64,000 nt of DNA from Streptomyces sp. B93 (GCF_018070565.1 NZ_JAGPXL010000004.1:1-64000), one strand, 5' to 3'; positions 34,962 to 44,139 are shown, numbered from the stretch's first letter. The notes: generated by a model not told the origin, from the letters alone. Numbers and translations are program-made.

Positions 34962-34985
34962 ACTTAGTCCTGATATTGTTCCCGC

Positions 34986-35549
34986 ATGACGCACCCCGCC
35001 ACCGATGGTTCCGCCGGCCCGCACGGCCCCGCCGGTCCTGACGGTCCTGCCTGTTCCGACGGTCCTGACGGCTCCGTCGGTACGGAAGTCGGTACGGAAG
35101 GCGGCGCGGAGGGCTCCGAGGGGCAGCTCGCCGAGCAGTTGCTGCGGCTGACCCGGCGTGTGCACCGCATCCAGAAGCGCCATCTGGAACGGCACGACCT
35201 GGGCATCACTCCCGCCCAGTCGCGACTGCTGCGCACCCTCGCGCACTTCGGGGCGCCGCCGCGGATGGCGGACCTCGCCGAACGCCTCGAGGTGGTGCCG
35301 CGAGCCGTGACGACCCTGGTCGACGCGCTGGAGTTGAGCGGCAGGGTGCGCCGGGCACCGGATCCGGCCAATCGCCGGGTGATCCGTATCGAACTGACCG
35401 AGGCGGGCCACCACGCCCTGCGCGAACTCCACGCCGCCCGCCGGTCGGCCGCCGAGGAGATCCTCGCGCCGCTGACGGAGGAGCAGCGGGTCGTGCTGGG
35501 CGGGTTGCTGGACACGTTGGTCGACGGGGTGGCGGTGCGGCGCTGCTGA
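34986..35549 (+). CDS. MarR-family transcriptional regulator
   Basis: 187 residues. A glycine/aspartate-rich unstructured leader with GPDGPA-type repeats (1-45) is longer than usual. A MarR winged-helix domain follows: LAEQLLRLTRRVHRI, ITPAQSRLLRTLAHFG, MADLAERLEVVPRAVTTLVDALELSGRVRR, and the wing PDPANRRVIRIELT. It probably represses the divergent ABC exporter and itself through the inverted repeat between them. The -10 box ends six bases before the ATG and no ribosome site is present, so the mRNA is probably leaderless. The start is therefore the first nucleotide of a transcript rather than a conventional site. Confidence 0.9.
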   Translation: MTHPATDGSAGPHGPAGPDGPACSDGPDGSVGTEVGTEGGAEGSEGQLAEQLLRLTRRVHRIQKRHLERHDLGITPAQSRLLRTLAHFGAPPRMADLAERLEVVPRAVTTLVDALELSGRVRRAPDPANRRVIRIELTEAGHHALRELHAARRSAAEEILAPLTEEQRVVLGGLLDTLVDGVAVRRC

Positions 35550-35851
35550 GACCTGCGCCGGGCGTCCGGGGGGGGCGTCCGGGTGGGGCGCGAGGGCGTG
35601 TCCTTGGTGCGCGTCGGGGGCGTCGGTCGGATGCCGCGGGGGTGTGGCTGCCGTGTGCGGCCGGGGCCGTCGGTGGGGTGCCGCGGGGGTGTGGCTGCCG
35701 TGCGGGCAGCCGATTCCGTGCCGTGGCGCGGAAAACCGTTTGCCTCGGTGCGCCCGGCGGCGCGAACCTTGCACGGTTTGCGGTCGCCGCGCGCGGTCCG
35801 CGGCGCATCGGCCCGCCCTTTTCCACCCCTGACTCGAGCCACTGGGACGTC
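35550..35851. other. Intergenic region upstream of the heterodimeric ABC exporter, with a 24-bp direct repeat
   Basis: A 24-base sequence starting TGCCGCGGGGGTGTGGCTGC occurs at 35632-35655 and again at 35679-35702. Further on, AAACCGT (35733-35739) and ACGGTTT (35773-35779) are inverted arms 33 bases apart. These sit about 75-120 bases before the ABC gene and may be an operator, perhaps for the MarR protein encoded just upstream. No gene is seen. Confidence 0.55.
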
Positions 35852-37699
35852 ATGCAGATCCAAGACCTTCCCTATCCCGACCCTGGTGTGCCGGACGCAC
35901 GCTCGGGGTCTCGATTCCTGTGGTGGTTGGGCCGCAATCAGCTGCGCGGTCAGCTGAAGTCCCTGGCCTGGGGCCTGCTGCACTTCCTCTCCGTCTCGGC
36001 ACTGCCCTTCTGCGTCGGTCTGGCCGTCCAGGCGGTCGTGGACCGGTCCGGTGAGCGGCTCGCCCTCGCCGGCGGACTGATGGCGCTGGCCTGCGCGGGC
36101 AACGCGATCGGCGACACCTTCCTGCACCGCGCCGCCGTCACCAACTGGATCACCGCCGCCGCCCGCGTCCAGCAACTGCTGGCCCGCAAGGCCGCACTGC
36201 TGGGCTCGGCGCTGACCCGACGCGTCGCGGCCGGTGAAGTGGTGGCCGTGTCGACCGGCGACGTCGAGAAGATCGGCTGGTTCGTGGAAGCCGTCTCCCG
36301 GTTCACCGCGGCGGCGGTGACGGTCGTCGTGGTCTGTGCCGCGCTGGTCGTCTACCAGCCCGCCCTCGGTGTGGTCGTCGCCGTGGGCCTGCCCGTCCTG
36401 GCGCTGGCCGTACTGCCCCTGCTGCCGCGCGCCACCCGGCGGGCCGACTTCCAACGCGAGAAGGCGGGCCGCGCCACCGAACTGGCCTCCGACACCGTCG
36501 CCGGACTGCGTGTCCTGCGCGGCATCGGCGGCGAGGAACTCTTCCTCGACCGCTACCGCGACGCCTCCCAGGACGTCCGCCACGCCGCCGTCCGCAGCGC
36601 CCGCATGTGGTCCCTGATCTCCGCGATCCAGGTCCTCCTGCCCGGCCTGCTGCTGATCGCGGTCGTCTGGTACGGCGTCCACCTGGCCCGCGAGGGCCGC
36701 ATCACCGTCGGCGAACTCGTCACCGTCTACAGCTCGGTCATGATCCTCACCTACCCTCTGCGCCACTTTGAAGAGATCGCCATGGCGTACTCCTTCTCGC
36801 GGCCCTCCGCCAAGCGGGCCGCCCGGGTGCTGTCCCTGGAGCGCGCCACCGACGCCGGAGGGTCACGCGCCGCCGAACTGCCCGCCGGGGACCTGTACGA
36901 CCCGGCCACCGGCATGCTCGCCACCGCCGGGCTCCTCACCGCGGTGGTCTGCGGCGACCCGGACGCGGCGGGACGGCTCGCGGAACGGCTGGGTGGCCAC
37001 CCCTCGGAACCAGGAACCTCGGTCCTGCTCGGTGGCGTACCGCTCGACGAGCTCCCGCTGGACTCCGCCCGGACGGCCGTCCTGGTCCAGGACAAGGACC
37101 CGGTGCTGCTCTCCGGGACGCTGCGGGAGCTGCTCGACGTACCCGGCTCCGGCACCGTGGCCGCCGAGGAGGCGCTGGCGGCGGCGCAGTGCGGGGACGT
37201 GCTGGCCGCGCTGGTCGAGGGCTCGCTGGACGCGGAGGACCCGCTCGACTCACGGATCACCGAGCGCGGGCGGTCGCTGTCCGGCGGCCAGCGGCAGCGG
37301 CTGGCGCTGGCCCGGTCGCTGATCACCGACCCCGAGGTGCTGGTGCTGGACGAGCCGACCTCGGCCGTCGACTCGCACACCGAGGCACGGATCGCCCAGG
37401 GCGTACGGGAACTGCGGGCGGGCCGTACGACGGTCGTGTTCACCTCCTCGCCGCTGCTGCTGGACCGCGCGGACCGGGTCGTCCTCGTGCACGAGGGCGC
37501 GGTCGCCGCGGTCGGATCGCACCGCGACCTGATGCGCGGCGAGCCCGGGTACCGGGCCGTGGTCACCCGTGAGACCGACGAGGAGGCCGCGCTCACCGGT
37601 GTGCGGGTGAGGGCCGCCGCAGGTGGCGCGGGCGCCCTGCCCGACGTCGACAAGATGAACGAACTGAACGAACTGGAAGAGATCGAGGAGTCCGCATGA
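35852..37699 (+). CDS. ABC exporter half-transporter with missing Walker A (heterodimer subunit 1)
   Basis: 615 residues. A type I exporter membrane domain (about 40-320) is followed by an ATPase domain with consensus signature LSGGQRQRL (476-484) and Walker B VLVLDEPTS (D500, E501). Walker A is destroyed: the region reads VCGDPDAAGRLAER (from about 366), without the glycine loop or lysine. The switch histidine is replaced in VVFTSSP (about 532). It can therefore supply only a signature motif to the ATPase site of a partner. The next gene, overlapping by four bases (ATGA), encodes a partner with the opposite defects. A degenerate hydrophilic tail rich in Asn/Glu/Leu ends the protein. Confidence 0.93.
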   Translation: MQIQDLPYPDPGVPDARSGSRFLWWLGRNQLRGQLKSLAWGLLHFLSVSALPFCVGLAVQAVVDRSGERLALAGGLMALACAGNAIGDTFLHRAAVTNWITAAARVQQLLARKAALLGSALTRRVAAGEVVAVSTGDVEKIGWFVEAVSRFTAAAVTVVVVCAALVVYQPALGVVVAVGLPVLALAVLPLLPRATRRADFQREKAGRATELASDTVAGLRVLRGIGGEELFLDRYRDASQDVRHAAVRSARMWSLISAIQVLLPGLLLIAVVWYGVHLAREGRITVGELVTVYSSVMILTYPLRHFEEIAMAYSFSRPSAKRAARVLSLERATDAGGSRAAELPAGDLYDPATGMLATAGLLTAVVCGDPDAAGRLAERLGGHPSEPGTSVLLGGVPLDELPLDSARTAVLVQDKDPVLLSGTLRELLDVPGSGTVAAEEALAAAQCGDVLAALVEGSLDAEDPLDSRITERGRSLSGGQRQRLALARSLITDPEVLVLDEPTSAVDSHTEARIAQGVRELRAGRTTVVFTSSPLLLDRADRVVLVHEGAVAAVGSHRDLMRGEPGYRAVVTRETDEEAALTGVRVRAAAGGAGALPDVDKMNELNELEEIEESA

Positions 37700-39477
37700 T
37701 CGGCGTGGCGCCACCGGCGTACGACCCGGCGGCCCCGACGACGGCCCACACGCTGCCCGTCGGCGCCCCCACGACCGTACGCGCCTACGTGGCCGAACTC
37801 TTCCAGCGGCACCGGCGTGCGTTCCTGTTGCTCGTCGCCGTCAACACGGTCGCCGTGGTCGCCTCCATGGCTGGTCCGTGGCTGCTGGGCGATCTCGTCG
37901 AGCGGGTGTCCGACGGGGCGCGGGAGCTGCGGCTGGAACTGACGGCCGGGCTCTTCGTCCTGGCGCTGCTGGTGCAGGCCTTCTTCGTGCGTCAGGTGCG
38001 GCTGCGCGGCGCGATGCTCGGTGAGCGGATGCTGGCCGATCTGCGCGAGGACTTCCTCGTCCGCTCGGTCGGGCTGCCGCCGGGCGTGCTGGAGCGGGCC
38101 GGGACGGGTGACCTGCTGTCCCGGATCACCACCGACATCGACCGGCTCGCCAACGCGATGCGCGAGGCCGTGCCCCAGCTGGCGATCGGTGTGGTGTGGG
38201 CGGCGCTGCTGCTGGGCGGACTGGTCGTCACCGCGCCGCCGCTCGGCGCCGCCGTGCTGCTCGCCGTGCCGTTGCTGGTGGCCGGCTGCCGCTGGTACTT
38301 CCGGCGGGCGCCCGCCGCCTACCGCTCGGAGGCCGCCGGGTACGCGGCGGTGGCCGCGGCGCTCGCCGAGACCGTGGACGCCGGGCGCACCGTCGAGGCG
38401 CACCGGCTGGGCCACCGCCGGGTCGAGCTGTCGGACCAGCGGATCCGGGAGTGGACGGCGTGGGAGCGCTACACGCTGTGGCTGCGCTCGGTGCTCTTCC
38501 CCGTCATCAACGTCACCCATGTGACGGTGCTGGCTTCCGTCCTGATGATCGGCGGTGTCTTCGTCCTCCAGGGCTGGATCGGCGTCGGCCAGCTGACCAC
38601 CGGCGCGCTGATCGCGCAGATGCTCGTCGACCCCGTCGGGCTGATCCTGCGCTGGTACGACGAGCTTCAGGTGGCGCAGGTGTCGCTGGCCCGGCTGGTC
38701 GGTGTCCGGGACATCGAGGCGGCCGACGGCGACGCCTCGGTCGCACCCGACGGGCGTGACGTGCGCGCCGACAAGGTGCGCTTCGGCTACCGCGAGGGCG
38801 TCGACGTGCTGCGCGAGGTCTCCCTCGGTGTGGCTCCCGGCACCAGGCTGGCCCTGGTCGGTCCCTCGGGTGCCGGTAAATCCACGCTGGGCAGGCTGCT
38901 CGCGGGGATCTACGCGCCCCGCGACGGCCGGATCACCCTCGGCGGCGCCGAGCTGTCCCGGATGCCCGCGGAACGGGTCCGTTCCCATGTGGCCCTGGTC
39001 AACCAGGAACACCATGTCTTCGTGGGCTCCCTGCGTGACAACCTCCGGCTCGCCCGCGCGGACGCCGACGACGCCGAGCTGTGGGCGGCCCTGGGCGCCG
39101 TCGACGCGGACGACTGGGCCCGTGCCCTGGACGACGGGCTGGACACCGAGGTCGGCTCGGGCGGCTTCGCCCTCACCCCGGCACAGGCCCAGCAGATCGC
39201 CCTGGCCCGGCTGGTGCTCGCCGACCCGCACACCCTGGTCCTCGACGAGGCCACCTCGCTGCTCGACCCCCGCGCGGCCCGCCACCTGGAGCGGTCCCTG
39301 GCCCGCGTCCTCGACGGCCGCACGGTCATCGCCATCGCCCACCGTCTGCACACCGCCCACGACGCCGACGTCATCGCCGTCGTCGAGAACGGCCGCATCA
39401 CGGAACTCGGCAGTCACGACGACCTCGTCTCGGCCGACGGGGCCTACGCGGCGCTGTGGCGGTCCTGGCACGGGTGA
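37696..39477 (+). CDS. ABC exporter half-transporter with degenerate signature motif (heterodimer subunit 2)
   Basis: 593 residues. Six membrane helices are followed by an ATPase domain with intact Walker A GPSGAGKST (389-397), Walker B LVLDEATS (D517, E518) and switch histidine H549 (AIAHRLH). The signature motif reads LTPAQAQQIALARL (from 493) instead of LSGGQ. Paired with the upstream subunit, one composite ATPase site is complete (this Walker A and B with the partner's LSGGQ) and the other is dead on both sides. Substrate unknown. A hairpin follows the stop at once. Confidence 0.93.
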   Translation: MIGVAPPAYDPAAPTTAHTLPVGAPTTVRAYVAELFQRHRRAFLLLVAVNTVAVVASMAGPWLLGDLVERVSDGARELRLELTAGLFVLALLVQAFFVRQVRLRGAMLGERMLADLREDFLVRSVGLPPGVLERAGTGDLLSRITTDIDRLANAMREAVPQLAIGVVWAALLLGGLVVTAPPLGAAVLLAVPLLVAGCRWYFRRAPAAYRSEAAGYAAVAAALAETVDAGRTVEAHRLGHRRVELSDQRIREWTAWERYTLWLRSVLFPVINVTHVTVLASVLMIGGVFVLQGWIGVGQLTTGALIAQMLVDPVGLILRWYDELQVAQVSLARLVGVRDIEAADGDASVAPDGRDVRADKVRFGYREGVDVLREVSLGVAPGTRLALVGPSGAGKSTLGRLLAGIYAPRDGRITLGGAELSRMPAERVRSHVALVNQEHHVFVGSLRDNLRLARADADDAELWAALGAVDADDWARALDDGLDTEVGSGGFALTPAQAQQIALARLVLADPHTLVLDEATSLLDPRAARHLERSLARVLDGRTVIAIAHRLHTAHDADVIAVVENGRITELGSHDDLVSADGAYAALWRSWHG

Positions 39478-39478
39478 A

Positions 39479-39495
39479 CCGGGCGTCGCGCCCGG
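39479..39495 (+). terminator. Hairpin after the heterodimeric ABC exporter genes
   Basis: CCGGGCG and CGCCCGG form a 7-bp stem with a TCG loop directly after the stop codon. Confidence 0.6.
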
Positions 39496-39762
39496 CCACG
39501 CGGAGGTCACGACGGCCGGTGACCTGCCCGTGCGAGGGGTGACCGGCAGCGGGACGGGGGCCGGGGTGGTGCGGATGGGCGGCCTGGCGGCGGCCGTGGC
39601 GTTGCGCGGTTGCGACGAGGGGTGGAAGGCTGGAAAGCGGCGTCGGCTCGGGGAGCGCCCGCGAACCCTGCGGTCCCGCGCCTGTCGAAACCTGCGCCCG
39701 GGCGCGCCGGCCACCCGCCGAAGACGACGGGAACGGTCCGTCCGCACCACCTGGAGGTACCC

Positions 39763-40233
39763 GTGAACAGCGCCGAAGGATGGGGCGACGACGTATACCA
39801 GCCCGACCAGTCCGACCAGCGGGAGGACACGGGGCTGCTCGACGCTGAGGACACCCTGGAGTACGACGGTGTCGACGATCCCCTCGACCGCGGCTGGTCC
39901 CCGCCCGAGAAGCCGTGGGCCGTGGAGCACCACGGTGTGACCGCGGCCGAGCGGCAGCGCGGCGAGACGCTGGACCAGCGGCTGGCCGAGGAGCTGCCGG
40001 ACACGGTGACCCCCGACGGTGACGGCATCGGCGACTCCGAGGGCACCGACGGCGAACTCATCGACAACGAGGTCGGCGCCATGCGCTCCGGCCGGCTCGT
40101 CGCCCCCGATGAAGGGGTACACGAGGACGAGGAGAGCGCGCTGGTGGCCACGGACGTCGGTATCGACGGCGCGGCCGCCTCCGCCGAGGAGGCCGCGATG
40201 CACATAGTCGACGAGGACTCCCTGTCGGGCTGA
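39763..40233 (+). CDS. DUF5709 domain protein
   Basis: 156 residues, strongly acidic and probably mostly unstructured in solution; function unknown. Family landmarks are DDVYQPDQSD, GLLDAEDTLEYDG, RGWSPPEKPWAVEHHGVT, RGETLDQRLAEELPD, GRLVAPDEGVHEDEESALVATDVGIDG and AAASAEEAAMHIVDE. These are common in actinobacteria, where such proteins are often paralogous. No signal peptide. The GTG start has a perfect GGAGG ribosome site seven bases upstream. The gene precedes the type B L31 gene by about 100 bases on the same strand. Confidence 0.85.
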   Translation: MNSAEGWGDDVYQPDQSDQREDTGLLDAEDTLEYDGVDDPLDRGWSPPEKPWAVEHHGVTAAERQRGETLDQRLAEELPDTVTPDGDGIGDSEGTDGELIDNEVGAMRSGRLVAPDEGVHEDEESALVATDVGIDGAAASAEEAAMHIVDEDSLSG

Positions 40234-40329
40234 CGCCGCGGCCACCGAAACTCCCCCGTCGGCCTCGTGGGCCCCCGCGCCGTCACCGCACCGCCTTCCT
40301 TCCCTGCCACCGCCGCACCAGGAGCAGCC

Positions 40330-40602
40330 ATGCAGCAGGACAAGCACCCCGACTACCACCCCGTCGTCTTCCGCGACCGGGCCGCGGGCTACGCCTTCCT
40401 GACCCGGTCCACCGCGACCAGTGACCAGAGCATCGAGTGGGACGACGGCGAGACGTACCCCGTGGTGGACGTCGAGATCTCCTCGGAGAGCCACCCCTTC
40501 TACACGGGCAAGGCCCGCACGGTGGACACCGAGGGCCGCATCGCCCGCTTCGAGCGGCGGTACGGCGAGGGCGCGTCGCAGGTGTCGCCGGGCTCCGACT
40601 GA
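40330..40602 (+). CDS. rpmE2: 50S ribosomal protein L31 type B (zinc-independent)
   Basis: 90 residues. The core [23 protein letters not shown], then [17 protein letters not shown] and [11 protein letters not shown], matches the type B form that lacks the CxxC zinc ligands of ordinary L31. Under zinc starvation it replaces the zinc-containing protein on the ribosome. In many actinobacteria the gene is repressed by Zur. Here the 96-base upstream region is GC-rich and shows no AT-rich Zur palindrome, so control may differ or lie further upstream. An AGGAG ribosome site precedes the ATG. Confidence 0.93.
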   Translation: MQQDKHPDYHPVVFRDRAAGYAFLTRSTATSDQSIEWDDGETYPVVDVEISSESHPFYTGKARTVDTEGRIARFERRYGEGASQVSPGSD

Positions 40603-40610
40603 GAGTGGCG

Positions 40611-40670
40611 GCCGGGCACCCGGCGGGCGGCGCGCCAGACGCCGGGCACCTGGCGGACGGCGCCTCAGAT
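40611..40670. repeat. Two 30-bp direct repeats at a convergent gene boundary
   Basis: GCCGGGCACCCGGCGGGCGG (start of copy 1, 40611) and GCCGGGCACCTGGCGGACGG (start of copy 2, 40641) head two 30-base units that differ at a few positions. Each can form a small hairpin. They lie between rpmE2 and the convergent DUF457 gene, overlap its last two codons, and may act as terminator. Confidence 0.6.
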
Positions 40671-41459
40671 GAAGTTGAGCGCGGCGGCCCCGCCCACTCC
40701 CCCGAGCACCATGAACGCGGGCATCAGCACCTTCAGCTCCACCCAGCTGCCCGCCCGGAACCGCATCCCCTTCGGCGGGCCCACGGGGTACCAGCGCTTG
40801 CGGCCTACCGGTATCGGCCAGAGTATCGGGCAGCCCGATATGGTCAGCGCGTCCCCGATGTCGTGCACCAGCGCGCCCAGGACGATCGGCAGGCCCAGCC
40901 ACAGGTACTCCTGGCCCGGCGCCGTGAACAGCCAGTCGGAGCCGTTGCCCGGCTCGTCCAGCACTCCGGCGAGGATCCACGCGCTCGTCGCGGCCAGCAG
41001 CCACACCAGGACATCGCTGCTGGCACCCCGGGTCGCCCGCCACAGCAGGCCCTCGATGGCCAGCACCATGTGCACGAAGAGGATCGCCAGCACCGCCCAG
41101 CGGCCACCGGTGATCGCCAGCACCGAGGTGCCCCCACCGATCAGGACCGCCCACAGCCAGGTGTGGGTGAGCGTGCGGTGCCCGCCGGAGCGGCGTGGGT
41201 CGCCCTGCTTCCTGGTGGCCTTGTAGACGGCGTAGGAAAGCTTGTCGACGATCTCGCACAGCCAGCGCGAGACGGGACCGAAGGCCCGCGAGATGGTGGC
41301 GGCCTTGTGGTCGAGGTCGGGGGCGAGGGCGGCGCCCGCGCAGATCAGCGCGCCGACGAGGAGGACCGGCCAGGGCATGGTGTGCCCGGCCGCCGCGGCG
41401 GCGGCTCCGACGCCGAGCCAGGCCGCGGCGCCCGAAAGTGAGTGTGCTGGTCCCATCAT
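40665..41459 (-). CDS. DUF457/YdjM-type membrane-bound metal-dependent hydrolase
   Basis: 264 residues with about six hydrophobic segments. Early motifs HSLSGAAAW and APDLDHKAATIS, and HRTLTHTWLWA later, carry the paired histidines and aspartate typical of the LexA-regulated YdjM/DUF457 family, predicted membrane hydrolases. LVHDIGDALT is a further acidic-histidine segment. Activity is unproven for the family. The start is one of two consecutive ATG codons (41459 and 41456). The ribosome site GGGCGGG is weak, and a further ATG at 41477 sits too close to its GAGG. It is convergent with rpmE2 and divergent from the helicase. Confidence 0.82.
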   Translation of the reverse strand: MMGPAHSLSGAAAWLGVGAAAAAAGHTMPWPVLLVGALICAGAALAPDLDHKAATISRAFGPVSRWLCEIVDKLSYAVYKATRKQGDPRRSGGHRTLTHTWLWAVLIGGGTSVLAITGGRWAVLAILFVHMVLAIEGLLWRATRGASSDVLVWLLAATSAWILAGVLDEPGNGSDWLFTAPGQEYLWLGLPIVLGALVHDIGDALTISGCPILWPIPVGRKRWYPVGPPKGMRFRAGSWVELKVLMPAFMVLGGVGGAAALNFI

Positions 41460-41625
41460 CGCCGCTGCCCGCCCCATTCCTCGTGTTCCGCTGTGCAGTT
41501 GACCTGCCCGGCTGTTTGGCCGACCGGGCGCCGTGACGCCGCGTCGGCGACACAGCGTAGCGTTCGCGATCTTCGTACCCGTATCCGATTGCCGTTCCGG
41601 GTGGGTCGGCAGGCAAGATGGGGGC

Positions 41626-44139
41626 GTGACCCTCATCGATCAGCTGCCGCCGACCGCCGACCCCGACGCCCTGTACGAAGCCTTCGAGTCGTGGGCCGTG
41701 GATCGCGGTCTCACGCTCTACCCCCATCAGGAGGAGGCGCTGATCGAGGTGGTGTCCGGCGCGAACGTCATCGTGTCGACGCCCACCGGCTCCGGCAAGA
41801 GCATGATCGCCGCGGGCGCGCACTTCGCCGCGCTCGCCCGTGACGAGGTCACCTTCTACACGGCGCCGATCAAGGCGCTGGTCTCGGAGAAGTTCTTCGA
41901 GCTGTGCAAGCTGTTCGGCACGGAGAACGTGGGCATGCTCACGGGCGACGCCTCCGTCAACGCCGACGCCCCGGTGATCTGCTGCACCGCCGAGGTGCTC
42001 GCCTCGATCGCGCTGCGCGACGGCAGGCAGGCGGACGTCGGCCAGATCGTCATGGACGAGTTCCACTTCTACGCCGAGCCGGACCGCGGCTGGGCCTGGC
42101 AGATCCCGCTGCTGGAGCTGCCGCAGGCGCAGTTCGTCCTGATGTCGGCCACGCTCGGCGACGTGTCGATGTTCGAGAAGGACCTCACCCGGCGCACCGG
42201 CCGCCCGACCTCGGTGGTCCGCTCGGCGACCCGCCCCGTGCCGCTGTCCTACGAGTACCGGCGCACCCCGCTGACGGAGACCCTGACCGAGCTGCTCCAG
42301 ACCCAGCAGGCGCCCGTCTACATCGTGCACTTCACCCAGGCGCAGGCCGTCGAGCGGGCGCAGGCGCTGATGAGCATCAACATGTGCTCGCGTGAGGAGA
42401 AGGAGCAGATCGCCGAGCTGATCGGCAACTTCCGCTTCACCACCAAGTTCGGGCGCAACCTGTCCCGGTACGTCCGGCACGGCATCGGCGTCCATCACGC
42501 GGGCATGCTGCCCAAGTACCGGCGGCTGGTGGAGAAACTCGCGCAGGCGGGTCTGCTGAAGGTGATCTGCGGTACCGATACGCTCGGCGTGGGGGTCAAC
42601 GTCCCCATCCGCACCGTGCTGTTCACGGCCCTGACCAAGTACGACGGAAGCCGGGTGCGCACACTGCGCGCGCGGGAGTTCCACCAGATCGCGGGCCGGG
42701 CGGGACGGGCGGGCTTCGACACGGCGGGCTTCGTCGTCGCGCAGGCGCCCGAGCACGTCATCGAGAACGACAAGGCGCTCGCCAAGGCGGGCGACGACCC
42801 GAAGAAGCGCCGCAAGGTGGTCCGCAAGAAGGCGCCCGAGGGCTTTGTCGCCTGGTCGGAGGACACCTTCGAGAAGCTCATCGCCTCCGAGCCGGAGCCG
42901 TTGACGTCCCGCTTCCGGGTGACGCACACGATGCTGCTGTCGGTGATCGCCCGCCCGGGCAACGCCTTCGAGGCGATGCGCCATCTGCTGGAGGACAACC
43001 ACGAGCCCCGCAAGCAGCAGTTGCGGCACATCCGGCGGGCGATCGCCATCTACCGCTCGCTGCTGGACGGCGGCATCGTCGAGAAGCTCGACGAGCCGGA
43101 CGCCGAGGGCCGCATCGTCCGCCTCACCGTGGACCTCCAGCAGGACTTCGCGCTGAACCAGCCGCTGTCCACGTTCGCGCTGGCCGCCTTCGAACTGCTG
43201 GACCCGGAGTCGCCGTCGTACGCCCTGGACATGGTCTCCGTCGTGGAGTCCACCCTGGACGACCCGCGGCAGATCCTGGTGGCGCAGCAGAACAAGGCGC
43301 GTGGTGAGGCCGTGGCCGCGATGAAGGCGGACGGCGTCGAGTACGAGGAGCGCATGGAGCGCCTCCAGGACGTCACCTACCCGAAGCCTCTGGAGGAGCT
43401 GCTCTTCCACGCGTACAACACCTACCGCAAGAGCCACCCCTGGGTCGGTGACCATCCGCTGTCGCCGAAGTCGGTCGTCCGGGACATGTACGAGCGGGCG
43501 CTGTCCTTCACGGAGCTGGTGTCCGTCTACGAGCTGGCGCGCACCGAGGGCATCGTGCTGCGCTACCTCGCCAGTGCCTTCAAGGCCCTCGACCACAACA
43601 TCCCCGACGATCTGAAGTCCGAGGACCTGGAGGACCTCATCGCCTGGCTGGGTGAGACGGTCCGTCAGGTCGACTCCTCCCTGCTGGACGAGTGGGAGCA
43701 ACTGGCCAACCCCGAGGAGATGACCGCCGAGGAAGCCCAGGAGAAGGCCGACCAGGTCAAGCCGGTGACCGCGAACGCGCGCGCCTTCCGGGTCCTGGTC
43801 CGCAACGCCATGTTCCGCCGCGTGGAGCTGGCCGCTCTCGACCAGGTGGACGAGCTGGGCGAGATGGACGGCGAGTCCGGCTGGGACGCCGAGGCGTGGG
43901 GCGAGGCGATGGACAAGTACTGGGACGAGTACGAGGACCTCGGCACCGGCCCCGACGCGCGCGGCCCGAAGCTGCTGCTGATCGAGGAGGAGCCGGAGAA
44001 CGGGCTGTGGCGTGTCCGGCAGATCTTCGACGACCCGAACGACGACCACGACTGGGGCATCAGCGCCGAGATCGACCTGACGGCCTCCGACGCGGAGGGC
44101 CGCGCCGTGGTCCGCGTCACCGACGTCGGCCAGCTGTGA
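41626..44139 (+). CDS. Ski2/HelY-like DExH-box helicase with DUF3516 C-terminus
   Basis: 837 residues. The helicase motifs run in order: TPTGSGKS (52-59), TAPIKALVSEKF, MDEFHFY as DExH box, LMSATLGD, GIGVHHAGMLPKYR, GTDTLGVGVNVPIRTV and QIAGRAGRAG. The remaining 400 residues form the DUF3516 region of actinobacterial helicases. A role in RNA processing or turnover is likely by analogy with Ski2/Mtr4; direct evidence is lacking. The GTG start follows a CAAGAT box by six bases with TTGCCG 19 bases before that, suggesting a leaderless mRNA. tesB starts 37 bases after the stop. Confidence 0.92.
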   Translation: MTLIDQLPPTADPDALYEAFESWAVDRGLTLYPHQEEALIEVVSGANVIVSTPTGSGKSMIAAGAHFAALARDEVTFYTAPIKALVSEKFFELCKLFGTENVGMLTGDASVNADAPVICCTAEVLASIALRDGRQADVGQIVMDEFHFYAEPDRGWAWQIPLLELPQAQFVLMSATLGDVSMFEKDLTRRTGRPTSVVRSATRPVPLSYEYRRTPLTETLTELLQTQQAPVYIVHFTQAQAVERAQALMSINMCSREEKEQIAELIGNFRFTTKFGRNLSRYVRHGIGVHHAGMLPKYRRLVEKLAQAGLLKVICGTDTLGVGVNVPIRTVLFTALTKYDGSRVRTLRAREFHQIAGRAGRAGFDTAGFVVAQAPEHVIENDKALAKAGDDPKKRRKVVRKKAPEGFVAWSEDTFEKLIASEPEPLTSRFRVTHTMLLSVIARPGNAFEAMRHLLEDNHEPRKQQLRHIRRAIAIYRSLLDGGIVEKLDEPDAEGRIVRLTVDLQQDFALNQPLSTFALAAFELLDPESPSYALDMVSVVESTLDDPRQILVAQQNKARGEAVAAMKADGVEYEERMERLQDVTYPKPLEELLFHAYNTYRKSHPWVGDHPLSPKSVVRDMYERALSFTELVSVYELARTEGIVLRYLASAFKALDHNIPDDLKSEDLEDLIAWLGETVRQVDSSLLDEWEQLANPEEMTAEEAQEKADQVKPVTANARAFRVLVRNAMFRRVELAALDQVDELGEMDGESGWDAEAWGEAMDKYWDEYEDLGTGPDARGPKLLLIEEEPENGLWRVRQIFDDPNDDHDWGISAEIDLTASDAEGRAVVRVTDVGQL

